From Dactylorhiza incarnata (taxonomy: Eukaryota > Streptophyta > Magnoliopsida > Asparagales > Orchidaceae): a DNA stretch of 64,000 bases. The position numbers and the translations under genes are program-made. Under the pieces are notes generated by a model. The model saw only the letters and a list, made by a program, of their open reading frames with translations. It was not told the DNA's origin and did not search any database. Below are positions 33,905 through 44,356 of the stretch, piece after piece. Location: the NCBI GenBank assembly GCA_033032865.1, contig JAWHQI010000065.1, positions 5,208,001-5,272,000 on the forward strand, written 5' to 3'. Position 1 is the stretch's first letter. Every line of letters starts with the position of its first letter.

Positions 33905-35755
33905 ATGGCGCACAACGATCATGCGTTCGTTGAGGGGCAAGGCATAAGTAGACCACCTTTATTCACGGGCACAGACTATAATTATTGGAAAATACGTATG
34001 TGTTGTTTTCTAATTGTGCTAGATATAGAAGTCTGGAATATGGTAGAATCTAGTTACACTTCTCCAACATTTGTTGTAGGAGATGTAACTATGGATAAGC
34101 CCAAAGATAAGTGGGATGACAATGATAAATTAAAATGTAAGAACAATGCAAAAGTCATGAATGCTTTATTTTGCGCACTAGATCGCACTGAATTTAATAG
34201 AGTTTGTGCTTGTAATACTGCATTTGAAATTTGGAATCTGTTAGAAATCACTCATGAAGGTACTTCGCAGGTAAAGGATTCAAAGCTATTTCAACTGGAG
34301 TCTGAATTTGAAAGGTTCAAAATGGAGGTAGATGAAGAGATTGATACGATGTACACACGATTCACAAAAATCGTGAACGACTCAAAGGTGCTGGGAAAGG
34401 TGTTCTCAAATGGAGACTTAGTAAGGAAAATCTTAAGATCACTTCCCCCGAAGTTCAATCCTAAAGTGACTGCAATTTCCGAGTCACATGATCTTAAGAC
34501 CTTACAATTGGAGAGCCTCATTGGGAACTTGAAAACTCATGAAGTTGAATTGAAAATTCAACAACAAGAGTATATGGAGCCAAGGAAGAAGGGATTGGCT
34601 CTAAGATCTAAGAAGGAAGAAACTAGTGATTCTGAGGAGGAAGAAGAAGATGAGGAAAGTTTATTTGTTAAAAAATTTAGAAAATTTATGAAAAATCCAG
34701 AGAGGAGGAATTCGTTTAAGAAGTATTTTAAGAAGGAGACGTTTAGGAAGAAAAAAGGAAAGGAAGGCGATGAGGAGGAAGAGAGACTGCCACCGGAGTG
34801 CTATCACTGCAAGAAGTTAGGACACATCCGAAGCAAGTGCCCAAAGTACTTAAAAGAACTTAAAGAAAAGAAGCACAAAGGGTCGAAGAAGGTGTTGAAG
34901 GCGGAAACATGGGATGATACTACTTCTGAGGATGCAAGCAGTTCAAGTTCAAGTAAAGAAGAGGAGGCCAACATGTGCTTAATGGGAAAGAGCGTCATAT
35001 CTGATGACGAATGCAGTGTCCAAAGTGACACTGAGGTAACTCCTCCAACCTACGATGAATTATTTTCTGAATTTTTAAAGACTTGCAAATTTTTTGAAAA
35101 GAGTTTAAAAGATAATGATCTTCTTAAATCTGAAAATGAAATTTTGCTTAAAGAAAACAAAAAATTGTTAAATGAAATTGAGACTATTGGAAAAAGAAAT
35201 ATTTCTTGCCAAGAGTGTGATCACTTTTTGGGAAGAATTAAAGAACTTGAAGAATCTCTTTCCAAATCTCATTCTACAATAAAAATTCTTACTAAAAAGA
35301 ATGAGATTTTAGAGAGAGATCTGAAATCTTCAATTTCCAAAGTCCATGAGGGAAAGAAATCTTTTGAATGTAGATGCGTAAATCTAGTATCCGAGAATAC
35401 AGAAATGAGAAACCAGATTCATGACTTAACACTAGCCATAAAAAAATTTGTAATGGGCCGAAGATCACTGGATATGATCTTAGGATACCAACACCATGGA
35501 TCTGGAAGGTTTGGACTCGGAGACACGTCAGGAAGCTATCGCCCGGCGATAACCACTGTCGCCGGCAACAGTGAAAAGTCCAGAAAATCTATTTTTACAA
35601 ATTCTGAAGTTAATAAATTGTCTAATACTGCATCCTCATCCAGTAAAAGTCCAGAAAAGTTATACTCATCTCAATACATTACCTGTGCCAAATGCAATAG
35701 ATTTGGTCACACTATGGACTCTTGCTGGAGGAAAGGAAAAAGTAAAATTAAATAA
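33905..35755 (+). CDS. gag: gag of element A
   Basis: A 616-residue open frame. The N-terminal region RPPLFTGTDYNYWKIRM and a UBN2-like capsid region extend to about residue 215. A Lys/Glu-rich linker is followed by the zinc knuckle CYHCKKLGHIRSKC (299-312), a Ser/Asp-rich part, a coiled coil (about 395-510) and a second CCHC knuckle CAKCNRFGHTMDSC (594-607). It ends at a TAA where E has CAA, so the native frame would continue through IWVPK to the TAG at 35834. Gag assembles the particle and binds RNA. Two zinc knuckles with a coiled coil between them is also seen in D. Best-preserved Gag in the window. Confidence 0.9.
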   Translation: MAHNDHAFVEGQGISRPPLFTGTDYNYWKIRMCCFLIVLDIEVWNMVESSYTSPTFVVGDVTMDKPKDKWDDNDKLKCKNNAKVMNALFCALDRTEFNRVCACNTAFEIWNLLEITHEGTSQVKDSKLFQLESEFERFKMEVDEEIDTMYTRFTKIVNDSKVLGKVFSNGDLVRKILRSLPPKFNPKVTAISESHDLKTLQLESLIGNLKTHEVELKIQQQEYMEPRKKGLALRSKKEETSDSEEEEEDEESLFVKKFRKFMKNPERRNSFKKYFKKETFRKKKGKEGDEEEERLPPECYHCKKLGHIRSKCPKYLKELKEKKHKGSKKVLKAETWDDTTSEDASSSSSSKEEEANMCLMGKSVISDDECSVQSDTEVTPPTYDELFSEFLKTCKFFEKSLKDNDLLKSENEILLKENKKLLNEIETIGKRNISCQECDHFLGRIKELEESLSKSHSTIKILTKKNEILERDLKSSISKVHEGKKSFECRCVNLVSENTEMRNQIHDLTLAIKKFVMGRRSLDMILGYQHHGSGRFGLGDTSGSYRPAITTVAGNSEKSRKSIFTNSEVNKLSNTASSSSKSPEKLYSSQYITCAKCNRFGHTMDSCWRKGKSKIK

Positions 35756-35833
35756 ATCTAGGTGCCTAAGGCTTCTACCTATACTATGGGTGGAACCACT
35801 TGAGTAACCAGATCTTTACTCACCTCTTCTTTC

Positions 35834-35836
35834 TAG
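35834..35836 (+). other. In-frame TAG between gag and pol
   Basis: Also present in E at 3680-3682. It is embedded in CTCACCTCTTCTTTCTAG followed by G, which resembles a plant branch point, pyrimidine tract and 3' splice site. Whether readthrough, splicing or simple termination applies is not known. Confidence 0.5.
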
Positions 35837-38800
35837 GTGTGTTGGCAGGCTAAGGACAAAGAAGACGTGTGGTACTTGGACTCGGGTTGTTCAAAGCACA
35901 TGACGGGCAATAAAGAGAAGTTTCTTAGCCTGGAGATGAAGAAAGGAGGAGTTGTTACATTCGGAGACAATGGAAAAGGAAAAATCATCGGCATCGGAGT
36001 TGTGGGTAACGAAAATTTTTCAATTTCAAATATTCTATTTGTAGAAGGATTAAAGCATAATTTGATTTCTATTAGTCAATTATGTGATAAGGGTTTAAAT
36101 GTTTTATTTGAATCTTCTACAAATTTGTGCAAAATTATTAATTCTAAAACAAATGAAATTGTTTTTACCGCACCTAGATGTCATAACGTATATATGATTA
36201 AATTTCTTGATTTTTCAAATTCTACTTTAAAATATTTTTTATCAAAAAATGATGAATTAGATTTATGGCATAGGCGACTTGGACATACTAGTGCCAAGTT
36301 AATTACAAAACTCTCAAAAGATAAATTAATTAAAGGTTTACCATTGTTAAATGGAAATTTATCTTCTTCATTATGTGTGCCTTGCCAAAAGGGAAAATTT
36401 TCAAAATCATCTTTCAAAAGTAAAAATATTATTTCTACCACTAGGCCACTTCAATTAATACATATGGATTTATTTAGGCCAATTGCAATTCCTAGCTTAG
36501 GAGGTAGAAAATACATATTTGTATTGATTGATGATTATTCTCGTTTTTGTTGGACTTTATTTCTAACCTCCAAATCCGATGCATTTTCAAAATTTTCAAA
36601 ATTATGTTTGCGTATTCAAAATGAATTTGAGTTAAAAATTAAACGCATACGATCGGATCATGGAGGAGAATTTGAAAATGAAAAGTTTATTTCTTTTTGT
36701 ACGGAGTTAGGAATTAAACATGAATTTTCCACTCCACGCACACCACAGCAAAATGGTGTAGTGGAGAGGAAAAATAGAACTCTTCAAGAGTTAGCCCGTA
36801 CGATGCTATCTGAATTTAAATTATCAAAATCTTTTTGGGCTGAAGCGGTTAGTACGGCATGTTATGTAATTAATAGAGTAATGCTTCGCCCTATTTTAAA
36901 ATTAACTCCTTATGAATTAATTTTTAGTAAAAAACCAAATGTTTCTTATTTCAAAGTTTTTGGGTGTAAATGTTTTATTTTGAATTCTAAAGATTCCTTA
37001 GGAAAATTTGATGAAAAATGTGATGAAGGTATTTTTATTGGCTATTCTTCAACTAGTAAAGCTTATTGAATTTTTAATAAAAGAACAAAAATAGTTGAAG
37101 AATCTATTCATGTTAGGTTTGATGAGTTTGTTTCATGTGTAGAAAAGAAAATCATAGGAAAAGAAGATGAACCCCTTCCTTCGGTGGAGAATGATGATGA
37201 AAAACTTGGAGAAAATGAAGAAGAAAAAGAAGAGAGAGAAGGAGAAACAGAAGAAGATAGAGAAGGAGAAGAAAGAGAAGAATATGTGCCTCCCAGTGAA
37301 TTGAGATTTTCAAAGGATCATCCAAAGGAGCTTATCGTTGAAGATCCGCAAAAAGAGGTTAGTACTCGTTCATCGTTACATGTTTTATTTTCAAACCTTT
37401 GTTTTGTCTCTGAAATAGAACCAAAAGATGTTTCCACCGCTTTAAATGATGAATTTTGGTTTTTAGCTATGAATGAAGAACTTAATCAATTTGAACGTAA
37501 TAAGGTTTGGAATCTTGTAGAACGATCCAAAAATCATCCTGTCGTTGGAGTTAAGTGGATTTTTAAAAATAAACTGGATAGTGAATCTAGAATTATTAGA
37601 AATAAAACCAGATTAGTTGCAAAAGGTTATGCACAAATTGAAGGGGTTGATTTTGATGAAACTTTTGCACCCGTGGCAAGATTAGAAGCGGTTAGGATAT
37701 TTCTTGCATTTGCTTGTTTTAAAAGATTTAAATTATATCAAATGGATGTCAAATCCGCATTTTAAACGGGTATTTAAAAGAAGAGGTTTATGTAGAACAA
37801 CCCCCTGGTTTTATAAATGAGAAATATCCAAATTATGTTTATAAATTATATAAAGCGCTTTATGGATTAAAACAAGCGCCTCGTGCTTGGTATGATCGAT
37901 TAACTCAATATTTGTTAAAGCATGATTATAAAATAGGAAGTGCCGATTCTACACTCTTCATTAAGCAAATTGATCATGATTTAGTTATTTTGCAAATTTA
38001 TGTTGATGATATTATTTTTGGAGCCACTAATGAAGAGTTGTGTAATGAAATAGTTCAAATTATGAAAAATGAATTTGAAATGAGCATGGTAGGAGAAGTT
38101 TCATATTTTATAGGTTTTCAAATTACACAAAAACATGATGGTATCTTTATATGTCAATCCAAATATATTCATGATATGTTAAAAAGATTTGGATTTGAAA
38201 ATCTTAAGCATGCAAACACTCCTATGAGTACTTCACTAAAATTAGGAAAAGATGAAAGTGGTGTTTCAATTGGGCAAACCCTTTATAGAAGTATGATAGG
38301 ATCTTTATTGTATTTAACCGCCTCTAGACCTGACATTATGTTTGCCGTTTGTTTATGTGCTAGATTTTAGGCTAATCCTAAAGAGTCACATTTAAAAGCG
38401 GTGAAACAAATCTTTAGATATCTTACAGGAACATCTAAATTAGGATTATGGTATCCTCATAATGATTCCTTTATTTTACATGGTTTTTCGGATTCCGATT
38501 ATGCGGGATGTTCTTTAGATAGGAAAAGCACTAGTGGCACTTGTCATTTTATCGGCCCTTCACTTATTTCATGGTCGAGTAGGAAACAGAATTCTGTTGC
38601 CCTATCTACTACCGAGGCCGAATATATTGCACTAGGTAGTTGTTGTGCCCAAGCTCTTTGGATGTCACAAACATTAGAAGATTTTGGCATGCAACAAAGT
38701 AGTGTAGAATTAAAGTGTGATAATAAAAGTGCTATAGACCTAACTAATAATCCCGTATTACACTCTAGATCTAAGCATATAGATGTCCGACATCATTTTA

Positions 38801-38979
38801 TAAGGGATCATATTAAGAAGGGTAATATAAAAATCAACTTTATAGGCACGGAAAATCAACTAGCGGATATATTCACTAAACCGTTACCGGATTCCCGTTT
38901 TTCTATGCTTAGGCTAGAATTGGGAATCCTAGACATTTCACAACGATTATATCACTACGTAAAACCTATAAAAAATTGA
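35837..38979 (+). pseudogene. pol: pol of element A (PR-INT-RT-RNaseH), broken
   Basis: PR (WYLDSGCSKHMTG), GAG-pre-integrase (HRRLGHTS, CVPCQKGK), INT core with SDHGGEFENEKF and QQNGVVERKNRT, RT with [10 protein letters not shown], RNase H with [14 protein letters not shown] and CDNKSA, ending ADIFTKPL. Breaks: Gly-to-Arg in the HMDLFGP motif, TGA at 37067 (AGA in E), loss of one T near 37760 (shift), and TAG at 38368. It otherwise spans the full length to TGA 38977-38979. A 300-bp acidic, Glu-rich linker separates INT and RT. Confidence 0.92.
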
Positions 38980-39142
38980 AAACATCACAATAGCCTTACA
39001 TTTTAAAAAGAAAAACTAAATGTTAACATAAACATTCACCACATCAATCATGTCCAAATCTTAAACATTATTACAGAATTTTAATAAAAGGGTACTTAAA
39101 AGGTCTCAAAATAGAAGTTCACAAAATTAGGAAGAGATCTGG

Positions 39143-39195
39143 GCTGGGCAGCTGTCGGATGGCGACAGTGAGCTGTCAAATGGCGATATCCCCCA
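39143..39195. repeat. Palindromes between pol and antisense ORF3 (A)
   Basis: AGCTGTCGGATGGCGACAG and a decayed second copy, just past the antisense ORF stop. Same site as 336-375 in E. Confidence 0.75.
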
Positions 39196-39205
39196 GAACT
39201 CTGTT

Positions 39206-40371
39206 TCAATCCGACTCCTCCTGATTCCGACTACCTGCTCCACTGCTTTCAGGAATATCAAAATCTGATCTCCTTACTACTGTCTTCCTCCGTCGACCAT
39301 GACTGACCGATTGACGACGAGGCTCCTCCTCTGTAGGCATTTCCCATTTCGCGGCTTCAGCAGGTGTAGGATTTAATTTAAGTCCCTTAACAAGGAACTT
39401 CATAAATTAATTTCTGCATCCGCGTCCGATCTTTCTTGACCTCCACCTTATGTTCTTCAAATGACCTTCTATGCTTTTGGAAGTCGTCTATATGTTTATC
39501 CAACTTTGTTTGGAACGTATCGAGTGCCTCCCGCATTGACCCCCCACGTGCAATAGGAGGATCTCTCATTTGCATAGTAGGCGGCCTCCGTGGATTTTTC
39601 TTACCCATGGCCGCCGTTTGATATATCTCCGGGCAACAATCTCCAAGATAAAAATTTTGATCTATCCAAGGGTATTTCTTGTATAGGATACGCTGGATAA
39701 TCGCACCCAAAGGGAGAGTGTGTGCTTTTTTCCACTCCGGATTTTTGAGGCGATATGTATAACGAATCATAGATAACAGAAGATCGGCCACATCAAATAA
39801 CTCCTTCTCCACTATAAAATAAGTCACAAGACTAAGTTGAACCATAATACTATGCGTATCACCGGACTTCAACATAATCGTGTGCCTTAGTATATCTTGT
39901 ACAAGACAAGCATCGTCTGTCAATGTCGTCATAGTGGATATGAGGTTTTTGGTGGAATTTCCATGTAAAGACATGTTCATTATCGTCCAATCTCTCTCAA
40001 GTCTATAGTTTTCCACTATATCCAAGATATTCTCACTTTCCATTAGACCAAACTCACTTCTTAAATCAAATGGAGTGATCTCCACATATTGCCCTTGAAT
40101 TTTGGATCTCACTCCTCCATTCAAATCGGTATATGCAGGATCCTCCAGATGATTATAAAATTCTCGGACTAAAAATGAGGAGAAAATATCTTGGATAATA
40201 ACAGAAAGTATACATGCCTCCGCAAGAATATAATATACTCTTTCATGTCTTGGAAGATCGAATTCTACACTTTGAAATTCCAATTTGTGCTTTTTCTATG
40301 GCCGGGAAACTTTGATAAGAGGAATGCGCATCTACTGACTCACCCCTTCTTGATCTCCAACTAGAAGACAT
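39206..40371 (-). pseudogene. Antisense ORF3 of element A
   Basis: About 390 residues opposite to gag-pol. ATG 40371-40369 lies 2 nt after a strong acceptor (TTTCTTATGCAG). N-part: MSSSWRSRRGESVDAHSSYQ, then a shift near 40280. A globular part follows (VREFYNHLEDPAYTDLNGG, GQYVEITPFDLRSEFGL, LKSGDTHSIMVQLSLVTY), then a charged helical stretch and a basic Arg-rich tail. A second shift near 39405 is absent from E. The REFY...GxxVxITPxxL pattern recalls the plant-transposon-protein type domain of other plant retroelements; this is a tentative match. There is no zinc finger, catalytic motif, signal peptide or membrane segment. The open frame kept in three copies argues for past selection. Confidence 0.8.
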
Positions 40372-40373
40372 AT

Positions 40374-40939
40374 CTGCATAAGAAATAAGGAAATTTTTTT
40401 TAAAAAAAACAAAGAAAAATTCTGGCATTGTCGGATTTCCGATACCACCTATCGGATATCCGATAGCTAAAAAAAAAAATTTTTTTTGCTTCCGAAAATG
40501 TTAATTCCACAAAAATCTTCCTATCCCAAATCTAAAAAATTTTCACACAGCAAAAATTCTTCAACATCTCTAATATTTTTGAAAAATCAAAACTTTAGTG
40601 CAAAACACTATTCATCATCTTCTTCCTATAACACTTCAAATTTTTTTTGGTCATCATCTTTTTCCTAAATCTGATAACTATGAACTTCTAGATCTACACA
40701 AAAACAACAAGAAAGAAAGGAAACTCATGTTTCAAAACATAAAATAACAAAAATTTCTAATTTCACCTACAAAAAACAAGATCTAGATCTCTTATACAAC
40801 TCAAGATCTAAAATATCTAGATCTACTAAACCTTCTACATTTTATCTTCAAAAAACTCCATGAAAATCAAGAGGAATATGCGAATCACAAAACTATTGAA
40901 GAAATTTTTACCAAAACTTGAAAAACCAACAAATCTCAC
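40374..40939 (-). other. Predicted 5' UTR intron of the antisense gene (A)
   Basis: Donor AAG|GTGAGATTTG at 40940/40939, acceptor TTATTTCTTATGCAG ending at 40374, 566 bp, AT-rich. Element B has the same layout (537 bp). The intron contains the 18-bp palindrome CTATCGGATATCCGATAG (40449-40466) and TTGTCGGATTTCCGATA. Confidence 0.6.
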
Positions 40940-41095
40940 CTTAGATCTGAAGTTTTCCGGCACCTGGAGCTCTAGATCTCGAAATTTCTCCTCAAACTGA
41001 AGTGAATTGTCGGTCAAAAGACGAAACACGTCTTTTTATCCTTTCTGAGCTGTCGGATGGCGACAGCTAGCTATCGGAAATTCGACAGCTCTCAA
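40940..41095 (-). promoter_or_regulatory. Antisense promoter and exon 1 of element A
   Basis: On the minus strand, palindromes TGTCGAATTTCCGATAG and CTGTCGCCATCCGACAG end about 10 bp before GGATAAAAAGACGTG (TATA-like, near 41038). About 65-95 nt of putative untranslated exon lead to the donor at 40940. The order palindromes, GACAGCTC, then TATA mirrors the LTR promoter. Confidence 0.55.
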
Positions 41096-41262
41096 AAATA
41101 TTAAATTTTTTTTTGTATAATTTTCTGAGAATTTTGGTATCTGGCATAAATGCTTCATCATGTGTTATTTTCCCTAACAATAGCTTAACACATGCTTATG
41201 ATAATCAATGTTCCGTTATCAAACAAATTGACACATTCATACAGTAATTTCGAATTGTTTTC

Positions 41263-41285
41263 GCATGCCTCTAAGTATAAGAAAT
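41263..41285 (+). other. Conserved non-coding block 1 (A)
   Basis: GCATGCCTCTAAGTATAAG, shared with B and C. Confidence 0.8.
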
Positions 41286-41581
41286 CTTTTATCTATGACA
41301 ATGAGCAATCACAAACACTTAATTTAGTAATACATGTGAATACAATTTATTTTATACATATATCATGATTGCTCAAACAAAACAAAATACATTTCATAAA
41401 TGCCATTTTCAACTTTGCTACTTTGCACGTATTTACATTATACCATTTGTAGCATGCGAGTGAATTCGGAGATCCTTAATATATGTGTATACTCCACACA
41501 AAAAAAGGCAAATTCAAATGCAAAACATACTTTGCCAAAAAGTTTTAAACAAATACATAAAAAAAATTGAAAAGGATCCTT

Positions 41582-41669
41582 CACCAAGCACTACTTAGCC
41601 TCCTGATAAGTCTTAATGAGCATTGTGGGGTTAAGCACCTTGGCAAGAATTGTAAAGTGTCTTACACAA
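41582..41669 (+). other. Conserved non-coding block 2 (A)
   Basis: CACCAAGCACTACTTAGCC, TCCTGATAAGTCTTAATGAG, TTAAGCACCTTGG, AAGTGTCTTACACAAA. Matches B and C almost base for base. Confidence 0.85.
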
Positions 41670-41959
41670 ACAAATTGGTCCTTTTATGTTACTTGCAGAG
41701 TTTCTATAAGTTCATAAGTTTGGCTTTATGTATATTTATGTTATGTTTAACAATTCCATGATCATGTATATTTTAAATATAATCATATGTATTCTTTCTC
41801 AAAGTATCACTACTACACTTCATTGTTATTTATAAAATTTATTCTTATTAGAATTGGACCGAAACGATTCAATATTCTATATTCTCATGTGTCTTTCTCT
41901 GATAATTGACATTTGAATCTCATCATGGTTAAGTATATTTGATTCTATACATTATAACA

Positions 41960-41990
41960 CATTACGAGAATGCTTAGACTCATCGACATA
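41960..41990. other. Deletion junction between elements A and B
   Basis: Left of here the sequence follows A's 3' non-coding region. Right of here it is B's antisense ORF, reading GQQVEITHVDLREEF on the minus strand at 42060-42015. A's polypurine tract and 3' LTR, and B's 5' LTR and gag-pol, are absent. Confidence 0.75.
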
Positions 41991-42335
41991 TGTTCACTCA
42001 TAAGAAGATCGAATTCCTCTCTAAGATCAACATGTGTTATTTCCACTTGTTGACCTTGGACTCTAGATCTCACTCCCCCCATCTAATTCAGTGTAACTCG
42101 GGTCTTCCAAATGATTATAAAATTCTTGAATCAAAAAGGATGAGAACGTATCTGCTGTGATTACTGAAATTATACCTGCATTCGCCAGACGATCATAGAT
42201 ATGATCGTGCTTTGGAGAGTCAAATTCTATATATTTTGATACCCCAATTATTGCTTTCTCAAAGCCAGGGTAAACTTGATACGAACTATGCGCATCTTCA
42301 GACGTACTCCTTCGTGCCGTAGAACTGGAAGCCAT
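41975..42335 (-). pseudogene. Antisense ORF3 of element B, N-terminal part
   Basis: ATG 42335-42333, 1 nt after acceptor TATGTTTGCAG. Encodes MASSSTARRSTSEDAHSSYQ, then an unbroken join to the VEFD-like region, FLIQEFYNHLEDPSYTELDG, one shift near 42080, then GQQVEITHVDLREEF. It ends at the A/B junction. Closely related to A (SEDAHSSYQ versus SVDAHSSYQ) but clearly diverged. It confirms the N-terminal frame that is shifted in A. Confidence 0.8.
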
Positions 42336-42336
42336 T

Positions 42337-42873
42337 CTGCAAACATAACATAACAAAAATGAATTAAACAAGTTCTATGCACTGGAACGATGTCGCCCAA
42401 GCGACATTGACTGTCGGAAATTTCCGACAGTACTCCAGTGAACTTTTCTTTAATTTTTTCATCTAAACTTCCAGATCTACTAAAAATCAAGCTATATTTC
42501 TGTTAACAAATTTTTTTTTTCTTTCTTTCTAGAACAAAACTACATCTTCTCACACATTCTTACTATTCATCTTCTTCAACCTTCTTCAAAAGAACAATAT
42601 TCAGTTTTTGAAATTAAACCATGTATAAAAAAAATACAAAACTTACACCCCAAAAATCACAAAATCCAAACATATTTCACCAAGATCCACCAAGATCCAC
42701 CAAGATCCACTTGATTTACACTAGATATACACCTTTTATACACAAAAATTCAAAGATCTACACCATTCCTCAAAGGTAAAATGAAAAACACATTTTTCAT
42801 CTTCTCTCCTTTCCAAAATCACAAATCTCTAAACCTTTTGAGTCAAAAACTTCTAAATCAAAAAACCCCATAC
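42337..42873 (-). other. Predicted 5' UTR intron of the antisense gene (B)
   Basis: Donor TTTAAG|GTATGGGG at 42874/42873, acceptor GTTATGTTTGCAG at 42337, 537 bp. Exon end and acceptor match A in position and context. A TGTCGCCCAAGCGACA palindrome lies near the acceptor (about 42392-42407). Confidence 0.6.
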
Positions 42874-43027
42874 CTTAAATCTAGGGTTGTCGCCGAACTC
42901 CGACAGCTTCTTCTCGCCTTTCAGTCCAGAAAATGGTGCACAATAGGGTTTGACTCGGTTTTAAGCCGTATTTATATTTTTAGCTGTCGCCCAGGCGACA
43001 GTGACTGTCAAAAATTTCCGACAGCTC
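42874..43027 (-). promoter_or_regulatory. Antisense promoter and exon 1 of element B
   Basis: On the minus strand, CTGTCGGAAATTTTTGACAG-like and CTGTCGCCTGGGCGACAG repeats are followed within 10 bp by a good TATA box (TATAAATA, 42969-42976) and about 70-95 nt of exon. The 16-mer TGTCGCCCAGGCGACA (42985-43000) is identical to that of B's LTR (44529-44544). Confidence 0.6.
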
Positions 43028-43234
43028 CCGATTTGCTTAATCTTCAGTTTTTGGACCCTTTGCTGCTTTCCAATAGTTATATGTCATTATTAATGCTACA
43101 CCTCATGAATTGATGCCAAACCATGTGCTTTTTTTTTTTTTAAATGGCTATTACATGATTATATGATTTCATTTCCAATCTATCATCGTATTGACACTCC
43201 TACTAAGTTGTTTAGACTATTGGAAATTGTTTTC

Positions 43235-43257
43235 ACATGCCTCTAAGTATGAGAAAT
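43235..43257 (+). other. Conserved non-coding block 1 (B)
   Basis: ACATGCCTCTAAGTATGAG, preceded by AATTGTTTTC as in A. Confidence 0.8.
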
Positions 43258-43544
43258 TGTTTATATATTATAATGAAGTATCACGTTCACTTCTTTGATC
43301 CATACATATGTCTTTCTATTTAATATATACATGAATCATATTTGCTTTAACATAATACAATGGCACTTCATAAATACTACTTTCAACCTTGATTTGTTAG
43401 CACAACAAAATATACACCATCTTTTGCGATTCAAGTGAATTCGGAGATCCTTGGTTAATTAAAAAATTATAAATATCTCGAAATTATAAATATCACAAAA
43501 TATGTGATCACAAAAAAGGGAGTTTAAATTAAAGACAAGGATAC

Positions 43545-43635
43545 TCCACCAAGCACTACTTACCCTCCTGATAAGTCTTAATAAGCATTGTGAGGTTAAG
43601 CACCTTGGAAAGAATTGTAAAGTGTCTTGTGCAAA
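43545..43635 (+). other. Conserved non-coding block 2 (B)
   Basis: Same about 90-bp block as in A and C, ending AAGTGTCTTGTGCAAA. Confidence 0.85.
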
Positions 43636-44070
43636 AGAAAAATGGTATTCTATTCTTATTATGCTATCTCTTCAAGGTCAAAGTTGTCTTTATATGCTTA
43701 TATTATGTTCTATATTCCAATGATCATGTACATTAAATAACTTCATATGTTTGATCTAAGTATCACTTGTACACATCATTATGTTATATAAACATTCATC
43801 TCATGAGAATTGGACCGAAAATATTCCAAATTTCTATACACAATTGTGTCTTTTCATGATACTTTCAAATGACCTTAATCATGTTTAAGTTATTTTATTT
43901 TATTACTTCATATGGCTATACCGCCTATTCATGAGTTTATTCAATACTATGACATATTACTATTACTTCAAGAACTTCAATCATTTTCCCAACAAGTGCT
44001 TCCGCTTACTTTTATTTTCTCCATCCTATCTCTTCCCTTAAGAACTACTCATTCATTTCATATTACCTTT

Positions 44071-44243
44071 TGTTAATACCAAAAGGGGGAGAATTATAAG
44101 TATATTCAAGAAATCGATGAACTATTACACCTAAATAGTCAACCTAAACAATACATCATTTCAATTTACTATAACATTTAGGGGGAGCATTCATTTAGCG
44201 GGAGCATTCATTTAGGTGGAGCATTCATCTAGGGGGAGATTAC
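44071..44243 (+). repeat. Upstream polypurine-like tracts of B
   Basis: CAAAAGGGGGAGAAT (44081-44095), then four TTTAGGGGGAGCATTCA-type units (44177-44243). Same order as in C. Confidence 0.75.
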
Positions 44244-44342
44244 TTTTAAGAGGAATATATCATGTTATTTTGTGCACACACCATATGTTAAAATCAACAA
44301 CCTAAATAGACATGATTTCTTTTTATACAGATTTGTTATTAT

Positions 44343-44356
44343 CAAAAGGGGGAGAT
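44343..44356 (+). other. Polypurine tract of element B
   Basis: CAAAAGGGGGAGAT directly before the LTR. Confidence 0.9.

Larger units (their letters stand above)
32522..41974 (+). mobile_element. Ty1/copia (SIRE-like) element A, 3' end lost
   Basis: 5' LTR, degenerate iMet primer site, gag, TAG, pol, then an antisense gene unit and conserved 3' non-coding blocks. It has no polypurine tract or 3' LTR of its own: near 41975 the sequence passes into the related element B. Inserted in gag of F. Confidence 0.92.

Noticed and set aside
35834..35845. TMV-type readthrough context at the gag-pol TAG
   Set aside because: The codons after TAG (GTG TGT or GTG TAT) do not fit the CARYYA context; readthrough by another mechanism is not excluded.
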